From contig NZ_FQUX01000013.1 in the NCBI RefSeq assembly GCF_900129275.1, forward strand, positions 6,263 through 70,262: 64,000 bases of DNA. Reading direction: 5' to 3'. The stretch is from Arenibacter palladensis. Its GTDB lineage: Bacteria; Bacteroidota; Bacteroidia; Flavobacteriales; Flavobacteriaceae. The notes beneath the pieces are model-generated. The model was given only the letters and a program-made list of their open reading frames with translations, searched no databases and was not told where the DNA came from. Made by a program: the position numbers and the translations under genes. Positions 9,179 to 17,388 of the stretch are shown here, piece by piece; the stretch's first letter is position 1, and each line of letters starts with the position of its first letter.

Positions 9179-9982
9179 TCAAATTAAAATATGCTGCTTA
9201 ATATAGTGTGCCACCCCGTCCTCAGAGTTTTTCAAGGCAAGATCGCGGGCTATACTCTTTACTTCTTCACGGGCATTGGCTACCGCTATTCCACGACCTA
9301 CGTTTTGAAGCATTTCCATATCGTTGTAATTGTCGCCAAAGGCAATAACGTCGTTTAAACTTTCATGCTCCTCCAGCAAGAGTTTAATGGCGGTCAATTT
9401 GGAAACGGATTTAGGGGCGATTTCTATCAAGGTATCATTGGAACGATACAGGTTTAGGGTTTGGTTGAAATTTTCCTGAAGAACAGGGAAGAGATTGTCT
9501 GTATTTTCTTTGTTTCCCATCAGCATAATTTTGTGGGCTCCCATTTTTCTATCCCTCCAGTCCTCAATGGTTGCTTGGGTGTCCCTAAAGGTGGGAATGG
9601 TTTTGGTATATTTTATTTCTTTTTGTACCCGCTCGGAGTCTATTGCTACATACCATTCGCTTTTTGAATAAAGGCCCAGCTGAATTCCGACCTTATTGGC
9701 CATGTCGTATATGGAGGCTATTTGGTCTATATGGATGTAAGTGGAGAACAATTCTTTTGAACCATGTAGTACCAACGCCCCATTGTAACATATAATGGGT
9801 TGATTTTCTATGCCTAGGTTTTTTTGAATATAGGTCATGGACTGCGGCATTCTGGCCGATACCAGTATAATCCTTAAATAATCCTTTATTCTTTTAATTT
9901 CCGAAATTGTAAAATCGGAGACATTATCCTTAAAGGTCAATAAAGTGCCATCCAAATCGGAACATAAAATTTTGAAATCCAT
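9179..9982 (-). CDS. Cof-type HAD-IIB sugar-phosphatase-like hydrolase
   Basis: A 267-residue cytoplasmic phosphatase of the Cof/HAD-IIB subfamily. DLDGTLL at 9-15 holds the nucleophile Asp9 and acid/base Asp11, LVSARMPQS (motif II region) follows near residue 41, a conserved Lys sits in SVSKLTAIK, and GDNYNDMEML near 217 carries the metal-binding aspartates. The large cap between motifs II and III is the HAD-IIB type. Substrates in the family are sugar phosphates, FMN or pyridoxal phosphate, and the sequence does not settle which. It lies upstream of the DUF819 gene on the same strand. Confidence 0.92.
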   Translation of the reverse strand: MDFKILCSDLDGTLLTFKDNVSDFTISEIKRIKDYLRIILVSARMPQSMTYIQKNLGIENQPIICYNGALVLHGSKELFSTYIHIDQIASIYDMANKVGIQLGLYSKSEWYVAIDSERVQKEIKYTKTIPTFRDTQATIEDWRDRKMGAHKIMLMGNKENTDNLFPVLQENFNQTLNLYRSNDTLIEIAPKSVSKLTAIKLLLEEHESLNDVIAFGDNYNDMEMLQNVGRGIAVANAREEVKSIARDLALKNSEDGVAHYIKQHILI

Positions 9983-10104
9983 AATGGGGGATTGGGTTTA
10001 GGTTTTGGAATTAATTTGTGGACAAAGATATGGTTTAAGTATAAAAAAGGTAAAAGAGTAGCTTTAAGGGTGCTTATTTAACCAGCCTGAAGTAGGTCCA
10101 AAAA

Positions 10105-10269
10105 TTAATCCTCCTTTTGTTTGGGGGCACGTTTGGCCTCTTTTAGTTCCTTCATCAACATCCATTCTATTTGGCCATTTACACTGCGAAATTCGTCCGA
10201 AGCCCATTTCTCAATGGCTTTCAGCATATCTTCATTTAATCGCAATGCAAAAGCTTTCTTTTTGCTCAT
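10105..10269 (-). CDS. Arc-like ribbon-helix-helix DNA-binding protein
   Basis: A 54-residue protein starting MSKKKAFALRLNEDMLKAIE and ending KQKED. The layout is that of an Arc/MetJ ribbon-helix-helix dimer: a short strand KAFALRLN, helix A (EDMLKAIEKWASDEF), the turn RSVN and helix B (GQIEWMLMKELKEAK). Family members bind operator DNA through the strand pair. It lies downstream of the SPFH gene on the same strand with a small putative membrane protein gene between, so it may autoregulate that unit. It could instead be the antitoxin-like part of an unseen pair, but no toxin gene is adjacent. Confidence 0.85.
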   Translation of the reverse strand: MSKKKAFALRLNEDMLKAIEKWASDEFRSVNGQIEWMLMKELKEAKRAPKQKED

Positions 10270-10341
10270 ATGATCAGTTTTTACCCCTTTAAAATTATTT
10301 TAAAATCTTTAAAGAGGGTCCTGAAAGATTTATTTCACTTT

Positions 10342-10563
10342 TCAATATTCCTTGGCCAAGGTGTTCGGTTTGTTTTCAAACTTGGAATCCAATATTATAC
10401 TTTGATTGTTTTTAACTAGGTTCTGCCCTATATATCGGCAAAGATAAGGGTACATAGGTCCATTGCCAAAGACAACCAACGGTAAGTTGACCATAAAAAC
10501 CAGAACATAGCAGGTGTATTTTAATATTACCTTGCTATGGTTAATGGTTAAGTGTCCCGGCAT
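10342..10563 (-). CDS. Small hypothetical protein downstream of the SPFH gene
   Basis: An open frame of about 73 codons (MPGHLTINHSK...) overlapping the last 23 bp of the SPFH gene. It has one hydrophobic segment (YTCYVLVFMVNLPLVVFG) followed by a polar tail rich in Asn, Lys and Gln. The composition looks like protein rather than a shadow frame, and it fills the gap between the SPFH and RHH genes. The exact start is uncertain; the true start may lie further downstream. I do not recognise the family. Confidence 0.4.
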   Translation of the reverse strand: MPGHLTINHSKVILKYTCYVLVFMVNLPLVVFGNGPMYPYLCRYIGQNLVKNNQSIILDSKFENKPNTLAKEY

Positions 10564-11398
10564 TGACAATGGGCGATGCATCCTTATCCGAGCAGAGGAC
10601 TACCATAAGATTGCTTACCATAGCCGCTTTTCGTTCCTCGTCCAAGTCAATTATTTCCTTCTTTCCTAATTGATCCAGTGCCATTTCTACCATGCTTACC
10701 GCACCTTCCACTATTTTATGTCTTGCGGCAACAATTGCCGTGGCCTGCTGTCTTTTTAACATGGCATTGGCAATTTCTTGGGCATAGGCCAAATATCCAA
10801 TTCTAGCCTCCAGTACTTCTATGCCTGCCATGGCCAATCTTTCCTGAACCTCTTTTTCCAAGGCCTCGCTTACTTCATTAACACTGGATCGTAAGGTAAT
10901 ATCTTCCGTATGGCCCTCATCCGCAAAATTGTCATAAGGATACATACTGGCCAATTTGCGTACAGCGGCATCTGTTTGTACGCGGACGAAATTCTTGTAG
11001 TCGTCCACATCAAAAGCTGCCTTATAAGTATCGGTTACCCTCCATACCAAGATAGTACTGATCATGATTGGGTTTCCCAGTTTGTCATTTACCTTGAGTC
11101 GCTCACTATCAAAATTACTGGCCCTCAGGGAAATTTTATTTTTGCTATAAAAGGGATTGACCCAGTAAAGGCCATTTTTTTTAATGGTACCCATATACTT
11201 CCCAAAGAGGAGTAGCACCCTGGATCCGTTTGGATTTACCAAAACAAACCCACGTAATGATATAATACATATGAAGAAGATAGGTAACGCCAGCGGTACG
11301 CCACCAATTACTAGCACAATGGCTAAAATGAAGAGCCCTAATAATACCAGTAGCATAATATAGCCATTGGTGGGGATAATGTTTTTTTCTTGTTTCAT
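10541..11398 (-). CDS. SPFH domain (stomatin/prohibitin-like) membrane protein
   Basis: A 285-residue protein with two hydrophobic segments near the N-terminus (about 14-50), then the SPFH/band 7 domain: VLLLFGKYMGTIKKNGLYWVNPF, WRVTDTYKAAFDVDDYKNFV and VQERLAMAGIEVLEARIGYLAYAQEIA. The C-terminal part is a predicted helix (MLKRQQATAIVAARHKIVEG). SPFH proteins form membrane-bound rings that organise lipid domains or control proteases. The absence of an adjacent NfeD gene sets it apart from the usual bacterial stomatin operon. The small RHH gene just downstream is the notable neighbour. Confidence 0.92.
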   Translation of the reverse strand: MKQEKNIIPTNGYIMLLVLLGLFILAIVLVIGGVPLALPIFFICIISLRGFVLVNPNGSRVLLLFGKYMGTIKKNGLYWVNPFYSKNKISLRASNFDSERLKVNDKLGNPIMISTILVWRVTDTYKAAFDVDDYKNFVRVQTDAAVRKLASMYPYDNFADEGHTEDITLRSSVNEVSEALEKEVQERLAMAGIEVLEARIGYLAYAQEIANAMLKRQQATAIVAARHKIVEGAVSMVEMALDQLGKKEIIDLDEERKAAMVSNLMVVLCSDKDASPIVNAGTLNH

Positions 11399-11493
11399 GG
11401 TCGATTGATTTATAATGATATTAAAATGATATCATAAAGATATAAATAAATTAATAACCATGAACACTTTGGCACTAAATTAATCCTGAGCGT

Positions 11494-13749
11494 TTAAGTC
11501 TTTGTATTACCGGTTTTAAAATCTTTCGTTTTCTTTTTTTTGGGATTCTTGAAAAGCCTTTTGAAAAATCCATCCCTTTTTACCGGATCGCAATCCAGAT
11601 TGCTCATCACAGCCGAGCTGGGATTGGGAAATTTAGCTTTGGTAATGTGGTCAAAGGATTTGTCTGCATTTAGCTTTTGCAACCACAACGCAAAAATGGG
11701 CAATGCCGCATTGGCCCCTTGGCCCAGGCTAGTGCTGCTAAAGCCAATTTCATGGTTGTCCAATCCTACCCAGGTTATGTTAAGTAGTTTTGGGGTCAAA
11801 GCTGCAAACCAGGCATCCTTGTTGTTTTGTGTGGTTCCGGTTTTTCCGGCAATGTCGTTCTTAATACCATATGTAGAACGAATTCGGGCAGCAGTACCAC
11901 TATTCACGGTGGCCTTCATCATCTCCAACATAATTTGCCCTGTTTCTTCGGAAAAGGCTCTTTTTTCGGCTACAACTGGCTTAAAGGTCTCAATTATGGA
12001 GTCCTTTTCATTGGTAATTCGGTGAATTAAAAATGGGGTCACAGATTTCCCATGGTTCAGATAACTGGCATAGGCACCTGCCAGTTCATTGATTTTGATC
12101 TCTGCTGTGCCCAATGCCAATGACGGTAGTGCCGGCAATGTTGTTTCAATACCCATTTTCTGCGCCTGATCTATTACATTGGGAATACCTGTTTTCTCCA
12201 AAACCTTTACCGCCACGGTATTTACAGATTTGCTCAGGGCTTCTTCCATAGAGTAATTTAGGTATGCCTCGTCCTTATTTGCGGAATTACTGGGAGACCA
12301 ACCCTCCATATTTTCATAGGCCACCTCCTGGGCCGAAAAGTAGGTGCAGGGAGATATGCCTTTTTCTAGGGCAGCGGTATAAACAATGGGCTTAAAGGCA
12401 GAGCCGACCTGACGCTTGCTTTGTGAAATATGATCGTATTTAAAATGTTTAAAATTAATTCCTCCCAACCACGTTTTAACGGCCCCCGTTTTGGGATCCA
12501 AGGATAGGGATCCGGTATTTAAGAATTTAAGATAGTGCAATAAACTATCTATAGTACTGGCAGAGCGCATTTCATCCTGATTCCAATCTCTTAATAGCAT
12601 TTCTTTTTTTAAGTTCATGGAATCCATAATCTCCTTTTCGTTGAGCCCTGCCTTCTTCCACTTTTTGTAGGGTCCTGAATTCTGTATAACTTTTTTAATG
12701 AGATTTTGGTCCTTTATCCAGGGCGCTCGCTTGCCGTAACTTTTTTCAAAACTGTTTTGAAGGGCTTTCATATGCTGCCCCATTGCTTCTTCTGCCAACA
12801 TTTGCATCTTGGAATCCAATGTGGTGTAAATTTTAAGGCCTGATGTATAAATGTTATAATCCAAACCCTTTTCCCTTTGCTCTTTGGCCCAATTTAGCAT
12901 TTGTTTTCTTACCTCCTCCCTGAAATAGGGGGCTATGCCCTCACTGTAGTCGTAGTCCCTGTAATTGAGTTGTAAAGGAAGTAGTTTAAGGCTATCTGCC
13001 TCTTTTTGGGATAGAAAATCATTGGAATACATGGACTGCATAACCAAATTACGCCTGTTTAGGCTGTTTTTTGGAAAAACACGGGGATTATAACCGTAAG
13101 TTGCCTTTAGCATGCCTACTAGTGTTGCACTTTCTTGGAGCTCAAGTTCCCTTGCCGATTTATTGAAAAACTTTAGAGAAGCACTTTCTATTCCGAAAGT
13201 GTTGTCACCAAAGGAAACGGTATTCAAATAAAGCATAAGAATATCTTCTTTAGAGTACATGGCTTCCAATCTGGAGGCTATTATCATTTCCTTAAATTTC
13301 GATAGGGCCAGATTGAACTTTCCGGATTTTTCCCTGGGATATAAATTCTTGGCAAGTTGTTGGCTAATGGTGCTACCACCACCGGCCGATTGATCTTGCA
13401 TCAGTATGGTTTTAAATGCCACACGGAAAAGACTCTTATAATCTATTCCTGAATGATCATAAAAACGTTCATCTTCAATAGCCACCAAGGCCTCTATTAA
13501 ATTTTTGGGAACTTCTTCATATTGTATGGGCTGCCTGTCAAACAGAAAATATTTACCTATAAGTACACTGTCCGCAGAATAGACCTCGGAAGCTCTTTGA
13601 TATTTGAAGTCAGATAATTCCTGCTTGCTTGGAAGTTTTCCCCAAGCCCCCAAATATATGCTCAGCACCAATAAAAGGGCAGTGCCGCCAATTACAACTA
13701 AAGAAATTATTCCAATCCTTAGAAAGGGATTTTTTATATTCTTCAACAT
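11494..13749 (-). CDS. Class A penicillin-binding protein (PBP1A-like)
   Basis: A bifunctional peptidoglycan synthase of 751 residues. One membrane segment (about 11-34) is followed by a GT51 glycosyltransferase domain with catalytic Glu92 in IEDERFYDHSG and the GGSTISQQLAKNLYPRE block at 124-140. The transpeptidase domain has the acylating serine in GSAFK near residue 450, SKSVN further on and KTGTT near 635. The C-terminal tail is short and lysine-rich (KNPKKKKTKDFK), probably disordered. It is a single-gene unit; the nearest plus-strand gene diverges 216 bp away. Confidence 0.94.
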   Translation of the reverse strand: MLKNIKNPFLRIGIISLVVIGGTALLLVLSIYLGAWGKLPSKQELSDFKYQRASEVYSADSVLIGKYFLFDRQPIQYEEVPKNLIEALVAIEDERFYDHSGIDYKSLFRVAFKTILMQDQSAGGGSTISQQLAKNLYPREKSGKFNLALSKFKEMIIASRLEAMYSKEDILMLYLNTVSFGDNTFGIESASLKFFNKSARELELQESATLVGMLKATYGYNPRVFPKNSLNRRNLVMQSMYSNDFLSQKEADSLKLLPLQLNYRDYDYSEGIAPYFREEVRKQMLNWAKEQREKGLDYNIYTSGLKIYTTLDSKMQMLAEEAMGQHMKALQNSFEKSYGKRAPWIKDQNLIKKVIQNSGPYKKWKKAGLNEKEIMDSMNLKKEMLLRDWNQDEMRSASTIDSLLHYLKFLNTGSLSLDPKTGAVKTWLGGINFKHFKYDHISQSKRQVGSAFKPIVYTAALEKGISPCTYFSAQEVAYENMEGWSPSNSANKDEAYLNYSMEEALSKSVNTVAVKVLEKTGIPNVIDQAQKMGIETTLPALPSLALGTAEIKINELAGAYASYLNHGKSVTPFLIHRITNEKDSIIETFKPVVAEKRAFSEETGQIMLEMMKATVNSGTAARIRSTYGIKNDIAGKTGTTQNNKDAWFAALTPKLLNITWVGLDNHEIGFSSTSLGQGANAALPIFALWLQKLNADKSFDHITKAKFPNPSSAVMSNLDCDPVKRDGFFKRLFKNPKKKKTKDFKTGNTKT

Positions 13750-13965
13750 CTTCTTTTACAATTAAGAACTGCAAGGTTAAATTAAAAAATCAAACGGATT
13801 AACTTCTTAACAATTAGTTATACTTCAATTCATTATTTTTGAGCACCATCAAGAATTAGAATTATTGAATTTCCTCGAGTTTTTTAAAAGGGTTATTATC
13901 CAATTTATGAATATTGGCTGGTTTTTGACACGTTTGGTATTTAAAAACAAACAACATATAATAAT

Positions 13966-14739
13966 ATGATAAGAATTACGGTACTCTGCCTACTTATTTT
14001 TCAATTGGGCTTTGGCAATGATATGGAATGGTCCAAGACCGGACACAGAACCATAGGGGAGGTTGCTCAGCAACATTTGACAGGACGGACCAAAAAGGCA
14101 TTGAAGAAACTTTTGAATGGGCAAAGTCTGGCATTGGTTTCAAATTATGCAGATGAAATAAAGGCAGATCGTAGCTTTTCCAAATTTGGCCCCTGGCATT
14201 ATGTAAATTATCCTGCAGATAAAAAATACACTGAGGTTACACCTAGTGAAGAGGGCGATATAATTATAGGTATAGAAAAGTGTTTGGAAATAGTCAAGGA
14301 CAGGAATAGTAAGGAAGAGGATAAAGTATTTTACTTAAAAATGTTGGTCCATTTAATAGGGGACCTGCACCAACCTATGCATGTGGGCAGGTTGGAGGAT
14401 AAAGGGGGCAATGATATCCAATTGCAATGGTTTGGAAGAGGTACCAATCTGCATAGGTTGTGGGACTCCAATATGATAGATGACTATGGTATGAGTTATT
14501 CGGAATTGGCAACTAATTTGCCGGAGCTGACCAAGGGGCAAATTAGATTTATACAACAGGGTAATATATATGATTGGGTGGAGGAGTCCCAAGAAATAGC
14601 CAATGAACTTTATGGTTCGGTCGAGGTAGGTGAAAAATTGGGCTATGCCTATGGTTATAAATACTGGGCTACCCTGGAGAAACAACTACAAAAAGGAGGA
14701 TTACGCTTGGCCAAGGTATTGAACGAACTTTTTTCTTAA
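13966..14739 (+). CDS. S1/P1-type zinc nuclease
   Basis: A 257-residue secreted nuclease. A signal peptide (IRITVLCLLIFQLGFG) precedes the expected mature start at Trp22 in EWSKTGHRTIGEVA, where the Trp and His27 are zinc ligands in the S1/P1 and phospholipase C family. YADEIKADR carries the conserved Asp, WHYVN and the HLIGDLHQPMHVG block (about 127-139) supply more histidines, and NLHRLWDSNMID follows. The enzyme cleaves single-stranded nucleic acids or 3'-nucleotides, probably in the periplasm or outside for nutrient scavenging. It is a single gene with no obvious operon partner. Confidence 0.93.
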   Translation: MIRITVLCLLIFQLGFGNDMEWSKTGHRTIGEVAQQHLTGRTKKALKKLLNGQSLALVSNYADEIKADRSFSKFGPWHYVNYPADKKYTEVTPSEEGDIIIGIEKCLEIVKDRNSKEEDKVFYLKMLVHLIGDLHQPMHVGRLEDKGGNDIQLQWFGRGTNLHRLWDSNMIDDYGMSYSELATNLPELTKGQIRFIQQGNIYDWVEESQEIANELYGSVEVGEKLGYAYGYKYWATLEKQLQKGGLRLAKVLNELFS

Positions 14740-15016
14740 GTAATTCTGGTAATCACCAATGTAAAGAAACCGGCCCAAGCTCTAAAGGAAGAAACCTTGT
14801 AATTTGGTTTTGCCTGAACCTATAGATTACTTAATATCAGTAGTTTATAGTGCTAGTGATTTTTTAAGCCTATTATCGAAAAAAACATGACTTTTGTCCA
14901 ATATTTATATTAATTGGCAAAGTTCTTGAGTTATTGTTATTGAAGTTGGGTGTGAGGAGACTAACGTATATGCCTGATAGGTTAGGGGCAGTATCCAACT
15001 GAAATAACAAAGGCAT
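14740..15016. other. Intergenic region between convergent genes
   Basis: About 280 bp between the nuclease gene and the terminator of the alkB operon. I see no open frame, tRNA or clear structured RNA. It is AT-rich non-coding DNA. Confidence 0.5.
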
Positions 15017-15047
15017 AAAAAAATCGGTTTTCGCAACCGATTTTTTT
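15017..15047. terminator. Intrinsic terminator at the end of the araC-alkB operon
   Basis: AAAAAAATCGGTT, loop TTCGC, AACCGATTTTTTT. The flanking A and T tracts make it usable on both strands. It directly follows the alkB stop codon on the minus strand. Confidence 0.85.
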
Positions 15048-15645
15048 ATTTAATGAACCTAAAGGTAATATTGATCCTTTCCTGAATGGTTTTGGCGGTT
15101 TTTGGAATTTGGTGATACCAACAATGCTGGGTTTCACCTTTCATAAGCAGTAAGCTCCCGTGTTCCAATAACAATTTTTGTTTTAAGTCCTTTTTCAATT
15201 TATGCTTTAAGTGAAAGTAGCGTTCTTGTCCAAGGCTTATGGATGCAATTATTGGATTTTTGCCCAAGGCCTTCTCATCATCTGAATGCCAACCATTGCT
15301 ATCCTGGCCATTTCTATACAGATTTAATAAACAACTTGTAAAGGGTACACCAATTTCCATTTGCAGTTTATTCCTCAATTCCAGCAACTCAGCTGTAAAC
15401 GCATGGGGGTGCATGGTAATATTGGAATAGGAATAGGGTTTGCTATTTTCTCCAAATAAGCCGGTTAATCTTGGCTGGGGGTATGTTTTGCCAAATACGG
15501 TAATGTCATCCTGTTGCCAAGGGGTACTGGCTTTAATTGACTTAAAATAATGATCGGCTTCTTTTGCTCCCAGAAAATTGGGATAATAGACAATATCACT
15601 ATCTGGGAGTTGTAGCTCTATTTTTTTTGAAAACAACGGCTTCAA
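15046..15645 (-). CDS. AlkB-like Fe(II)/2-oxoglutarate dioxygenase
   Basis: A 199-residue oxidative dealkylation enzyme of the AlkB family, repairing 1-methyladenine and 3-methylcytosine type lesions. GWHSDDEKALG at 118-128 gives iron ligands His120 and Asp122, a later histidine in ETQHCWYHQIP (171-181) completes the triad, and RINITFR at 190-196 is the 2-oxoglutarate-binding RxNxTFR motif. NLYRNGQDSNG before the HxD is also typical. Its start overlaps the stop of the AraC-type regulator by 4 bp (ATGA), so the two are one operon, recalling ada-alkB of enteric bacteria. Confidence 0.94.
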   Translation of the reverse strand: MKPLFSKKIELQLPDSDIVYYPNFLGAKEADHYFKSIKASTPWQQDDITVFGKTYPQPRLTGLFGENSKPYSYSNITMHPHAFTAELLELRNKLQMEIGVPFTSCLLNLYRNGQDSNGWHSDDEKALGKNPIIASISLGQERYFHLKHKLKKDLKQKLLLEHGSLLLMKGETQHCWYHQIPKTAKTIQERINITFRFIK

Positions 15646-16514
15646 GACTGAAGTACACTTTTCAGTTCGTTTCTATACTCGGACGGATTCTGACCTGTAA
15701 ACGCTTTAAAGGACTTGTTGAAATGTGAGAAATTGTTAAACCCACTTTCAAAACATACCTCTGTTATGCTAATTGGCTTTTCTGCCAATAATTTTGAGGC
15801 ATGTACCAATCTACACTCATTAACAAACTGTACAAAAGTCTTATTGGTTATTTTCTTAAAGTATCTGCAGAACGACGGTACGGTCATACTCACCAAGTCG
15901 GAAATCTCTTCTAATGTTATTTCCTCCTTAAAATTTGATTTTACGTAATTGAAGACAATATTTATCCTGTCATTATCCTTCACTTCTGTTTGAAGTGAAA
16001 AACCTTGGGCATTCAATACTTGATATTCCTTGGAGTTCCCCAGTTCATTTAAGATGTTTAAAATGGACAGCAGACGTTGAAAATCTGTTTGATACTCCAT
16101 GATTTCGATTTTCTCGCCAATTTTTTTCTTGGTACTCCCTGTAAAGGCCACACCTCCACTTGCAATTTGAAAAAGGCTCTGAATTTTTCTCATTTCTGGG
16201 ATTTTGAAAAAGTCGTTGCCTAAAAAATCCTGCTTCATTTGTACCACACTTTCACTTTTGTTGCCTGTAAGCACATCCGTGAATCCACAGTGCGGTAGGT
16301 TGGATCCAATCAAAATAAGATCGCCATCGGTATAATAGGAAACATGGCTTCCAATTTGTCGCTTTCCGGATCCCCCGTTAACATAAACCAGTTCAATTTC
16401 AGGGTGATAGTGCCATACCCCAATTTTGTTAGGGTTGTGTTCATCAAACTGTTGATAGGTATAAGAATGACCGAAATCTGGTTCTATGACCTCAAATGTA
16501 GGTTTAGGTATCAT
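15642..16514 (-). CDS. AraC family regulator with N-terminal cupin
   Basis: A 290-residue transcription factor. Residues 20-90 form a cupin-type sensor (GVWHYHPEIELVYVNGG, then DGDLILIGSNLPHCG). The C-terminal 100 residues form two helix-turn-helix units (EEISDLVSMTVPSFCRYFK, then ITEVCFESGFNNFSHFNKSF followed by FTGQNPSEYR). It lacks the Cys-rich methyl-acceptor domain of Ada. Co-transcribed with alkB through a 4-bp overlap. A pair of direct repeats and a -7 box lie about 57-90 bp upstream and suggest autoregulation. The inducer is unknown; sugar-like ligands are usual for cupin-AraC proteins. Confidence 0.92.
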   Translation of the reverse strand: MIPKPTFEVIEPDFGHSYTYQQFDEHNPNKIGVWHYHPEIELVYVNGGSGKRQIGSHVSYYTDGDLILIGSNLPHCGFTDVLTGNKSESVVQMKQDFLGNDFFKIPEMRKIQSLFQIASGGVAFTGSTKKKIGEKIEIMEYQTDFQRLLSILNILNELGNSKEYQVLNAQGFSLQTEVKDNDRINIVFNYVKSNFKEEITLEEISDLVSMTVPSFCRYFKKITNKTFVQFVNECRLVHASKLLAEKPISITEVCFESGFNNFSHFNKSFKAFTGQNPSEYRNELKSVLQS

Positions 16515-16527
16515 AAGATAATTTCAT

Positions 16528-16604
16528 TAGGTTAAGTAAAGGTAATACAGCTATTTTGGACAATTCTGTGCAAAATTAACCTAAATATGTCTAAAATTAA
16601 CCTA
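16528..16604. promoter_or_regulatory. Repeated operator-like sequence upstream of the AraC gene
   Basis: AAAATTAACCTA occurs at 16572-16583 and again at 16593-16604, exactly 21 bp apart (two helix turns), in direct orientation. An inverted 8-bp match, TAGGTTAA, lies at 16528-16535. A minus-strand -7 box TAATTTTG (plus-strand CAAAATTA, 16571-16578) overlaps the first repeat. Two direct half-sites with helical phasing are typical of AraC-family operators. Confidence 0.6.
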
Positions 16605-16687
16605 TTAACAATTATTTAATATACTGCGATGGTAAAATAGAATAGAAACTGGAGAATTCTGGAGTAGTGGGAAGGGAATTCCTGGTC

Positions 16688-16695
16688 TACATTTG
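16688..16695 (+). promoter_or_regulatory. -7 box (TACATTTG) for the secreted protein gene
   Basis: TACATTTG fits TAnnTTTG and lies 38 bp before the ATG at 16734. No clear -33 TTG is present at the expected spacing, which may mean that an activator is needed. Confidence 0.45.
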
Positions 16696-16733
16696 CCATA
16701 TAAATGATTTATTAATATTAAATCCTAAATGTT

Positions 16734-17321
16734 ATGAAAGCAGTTTTAAAATTAACAGCAGTGGCAGCCTTATTACTTAGTAGTACTATAGCTATGGCCA
16801 ACGACCCAGGAATGTATTTGACAACAGTTAAAGAAGCAAAAAGATTGGTTCTTAAATTAAATAAGCAAACTGAATCTTCTACATTGACTTTGACCGATAC
16901 GGAGAAGCATCAAATATTCATGGAGAATATTAAGGAAGATGAAGATTATACTAAAAAGTTCGATTTGTCTAAATTGGACGAAGGTCTTTACTTCTTAAAG
17001 ATGGAAAGCCTTACTAGGACTGTGGAATTCACTATAAGCGTAGAGGATTCTGAGGTAAACGTTATTGCACGTGACGAGATTACAAAACCATTCTTTAGAA
17101 AAAATGGTGATGTTCTTTATTTAAACTATTTGAACCAAAAGCTTAGTCCAGTAGTGATTAATGTTGTAGACAGTTCCAACAGGGTTGTCTTTACTCAAAA
17201 ATTTGATAAAGAATTGGTTGTAGGAAAGGTTTTCAACTTTACCAATGCTGTAAAAGATGATTATACAGTATCTGTTAGTGAAGGTACCAAAACTTATTAT
17301 GAAACCATTTCGGTGAATTAA
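16734..17321 (+). CDS. Secreted hypothetical protein with beta-sandwich repeats
   Basis: A 195-residue protein with a clear Sec signal peptide (KAVLKLTAVAALLLSSTIAMAND, cleavage after about residue 22). The mature part has two similar all-beta stretches: the first ends LDEGLYFLKMESLTRTVEFTI, the second has VVINVVDSSNRVVFTQKF, then KDDYTVSVSEGTKTYYETI. This resembles the Ig-like fold of T9SS C-terminal sorting domains, but the final conserved lysine-rich strand is not evident. I know homologues in Flavobacteriaceae only as hypothetical proteins. It is divergent from araC and followed by its own terminator. Confidence 0.85.
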   Translation: MKAVLKLTAVAALLLSSTIAMANDPGMYLTTVKEAKRLVLKLNKQTESSTLTLTDTEKHQIFMENIKEDEDYTKKFDLSKLDEGLYFLKMESLTRTVEFTISVEDSEVNVIARDEITKPFFRKNGDVLYLNYLNQKLSPVVINVVDSSNRVVFTQKFDKELVVGKVFNFTNAVKDDYTVSVSEGTKTYYETISVN

Positions 17322-17349
17322 TTTATGAAAAAGTAAATATCATTAAATT

Positions 17350-17380
17350 GAAAAAAAGGGGCCCATTGGGCCCTTTTTTG
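17350..17380. terminator. Intrinsic terminator
   Basis: AAAAAAAGGGGCCCA, loop of TT, GGGCCCTTTTTT. The GC stem with flanking A and T tracts can serve both the secreted-protein gene and the convergent MOSC gene. Confidence 0.85.
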
Positions 17381-17388
17381 TTTTCCTG

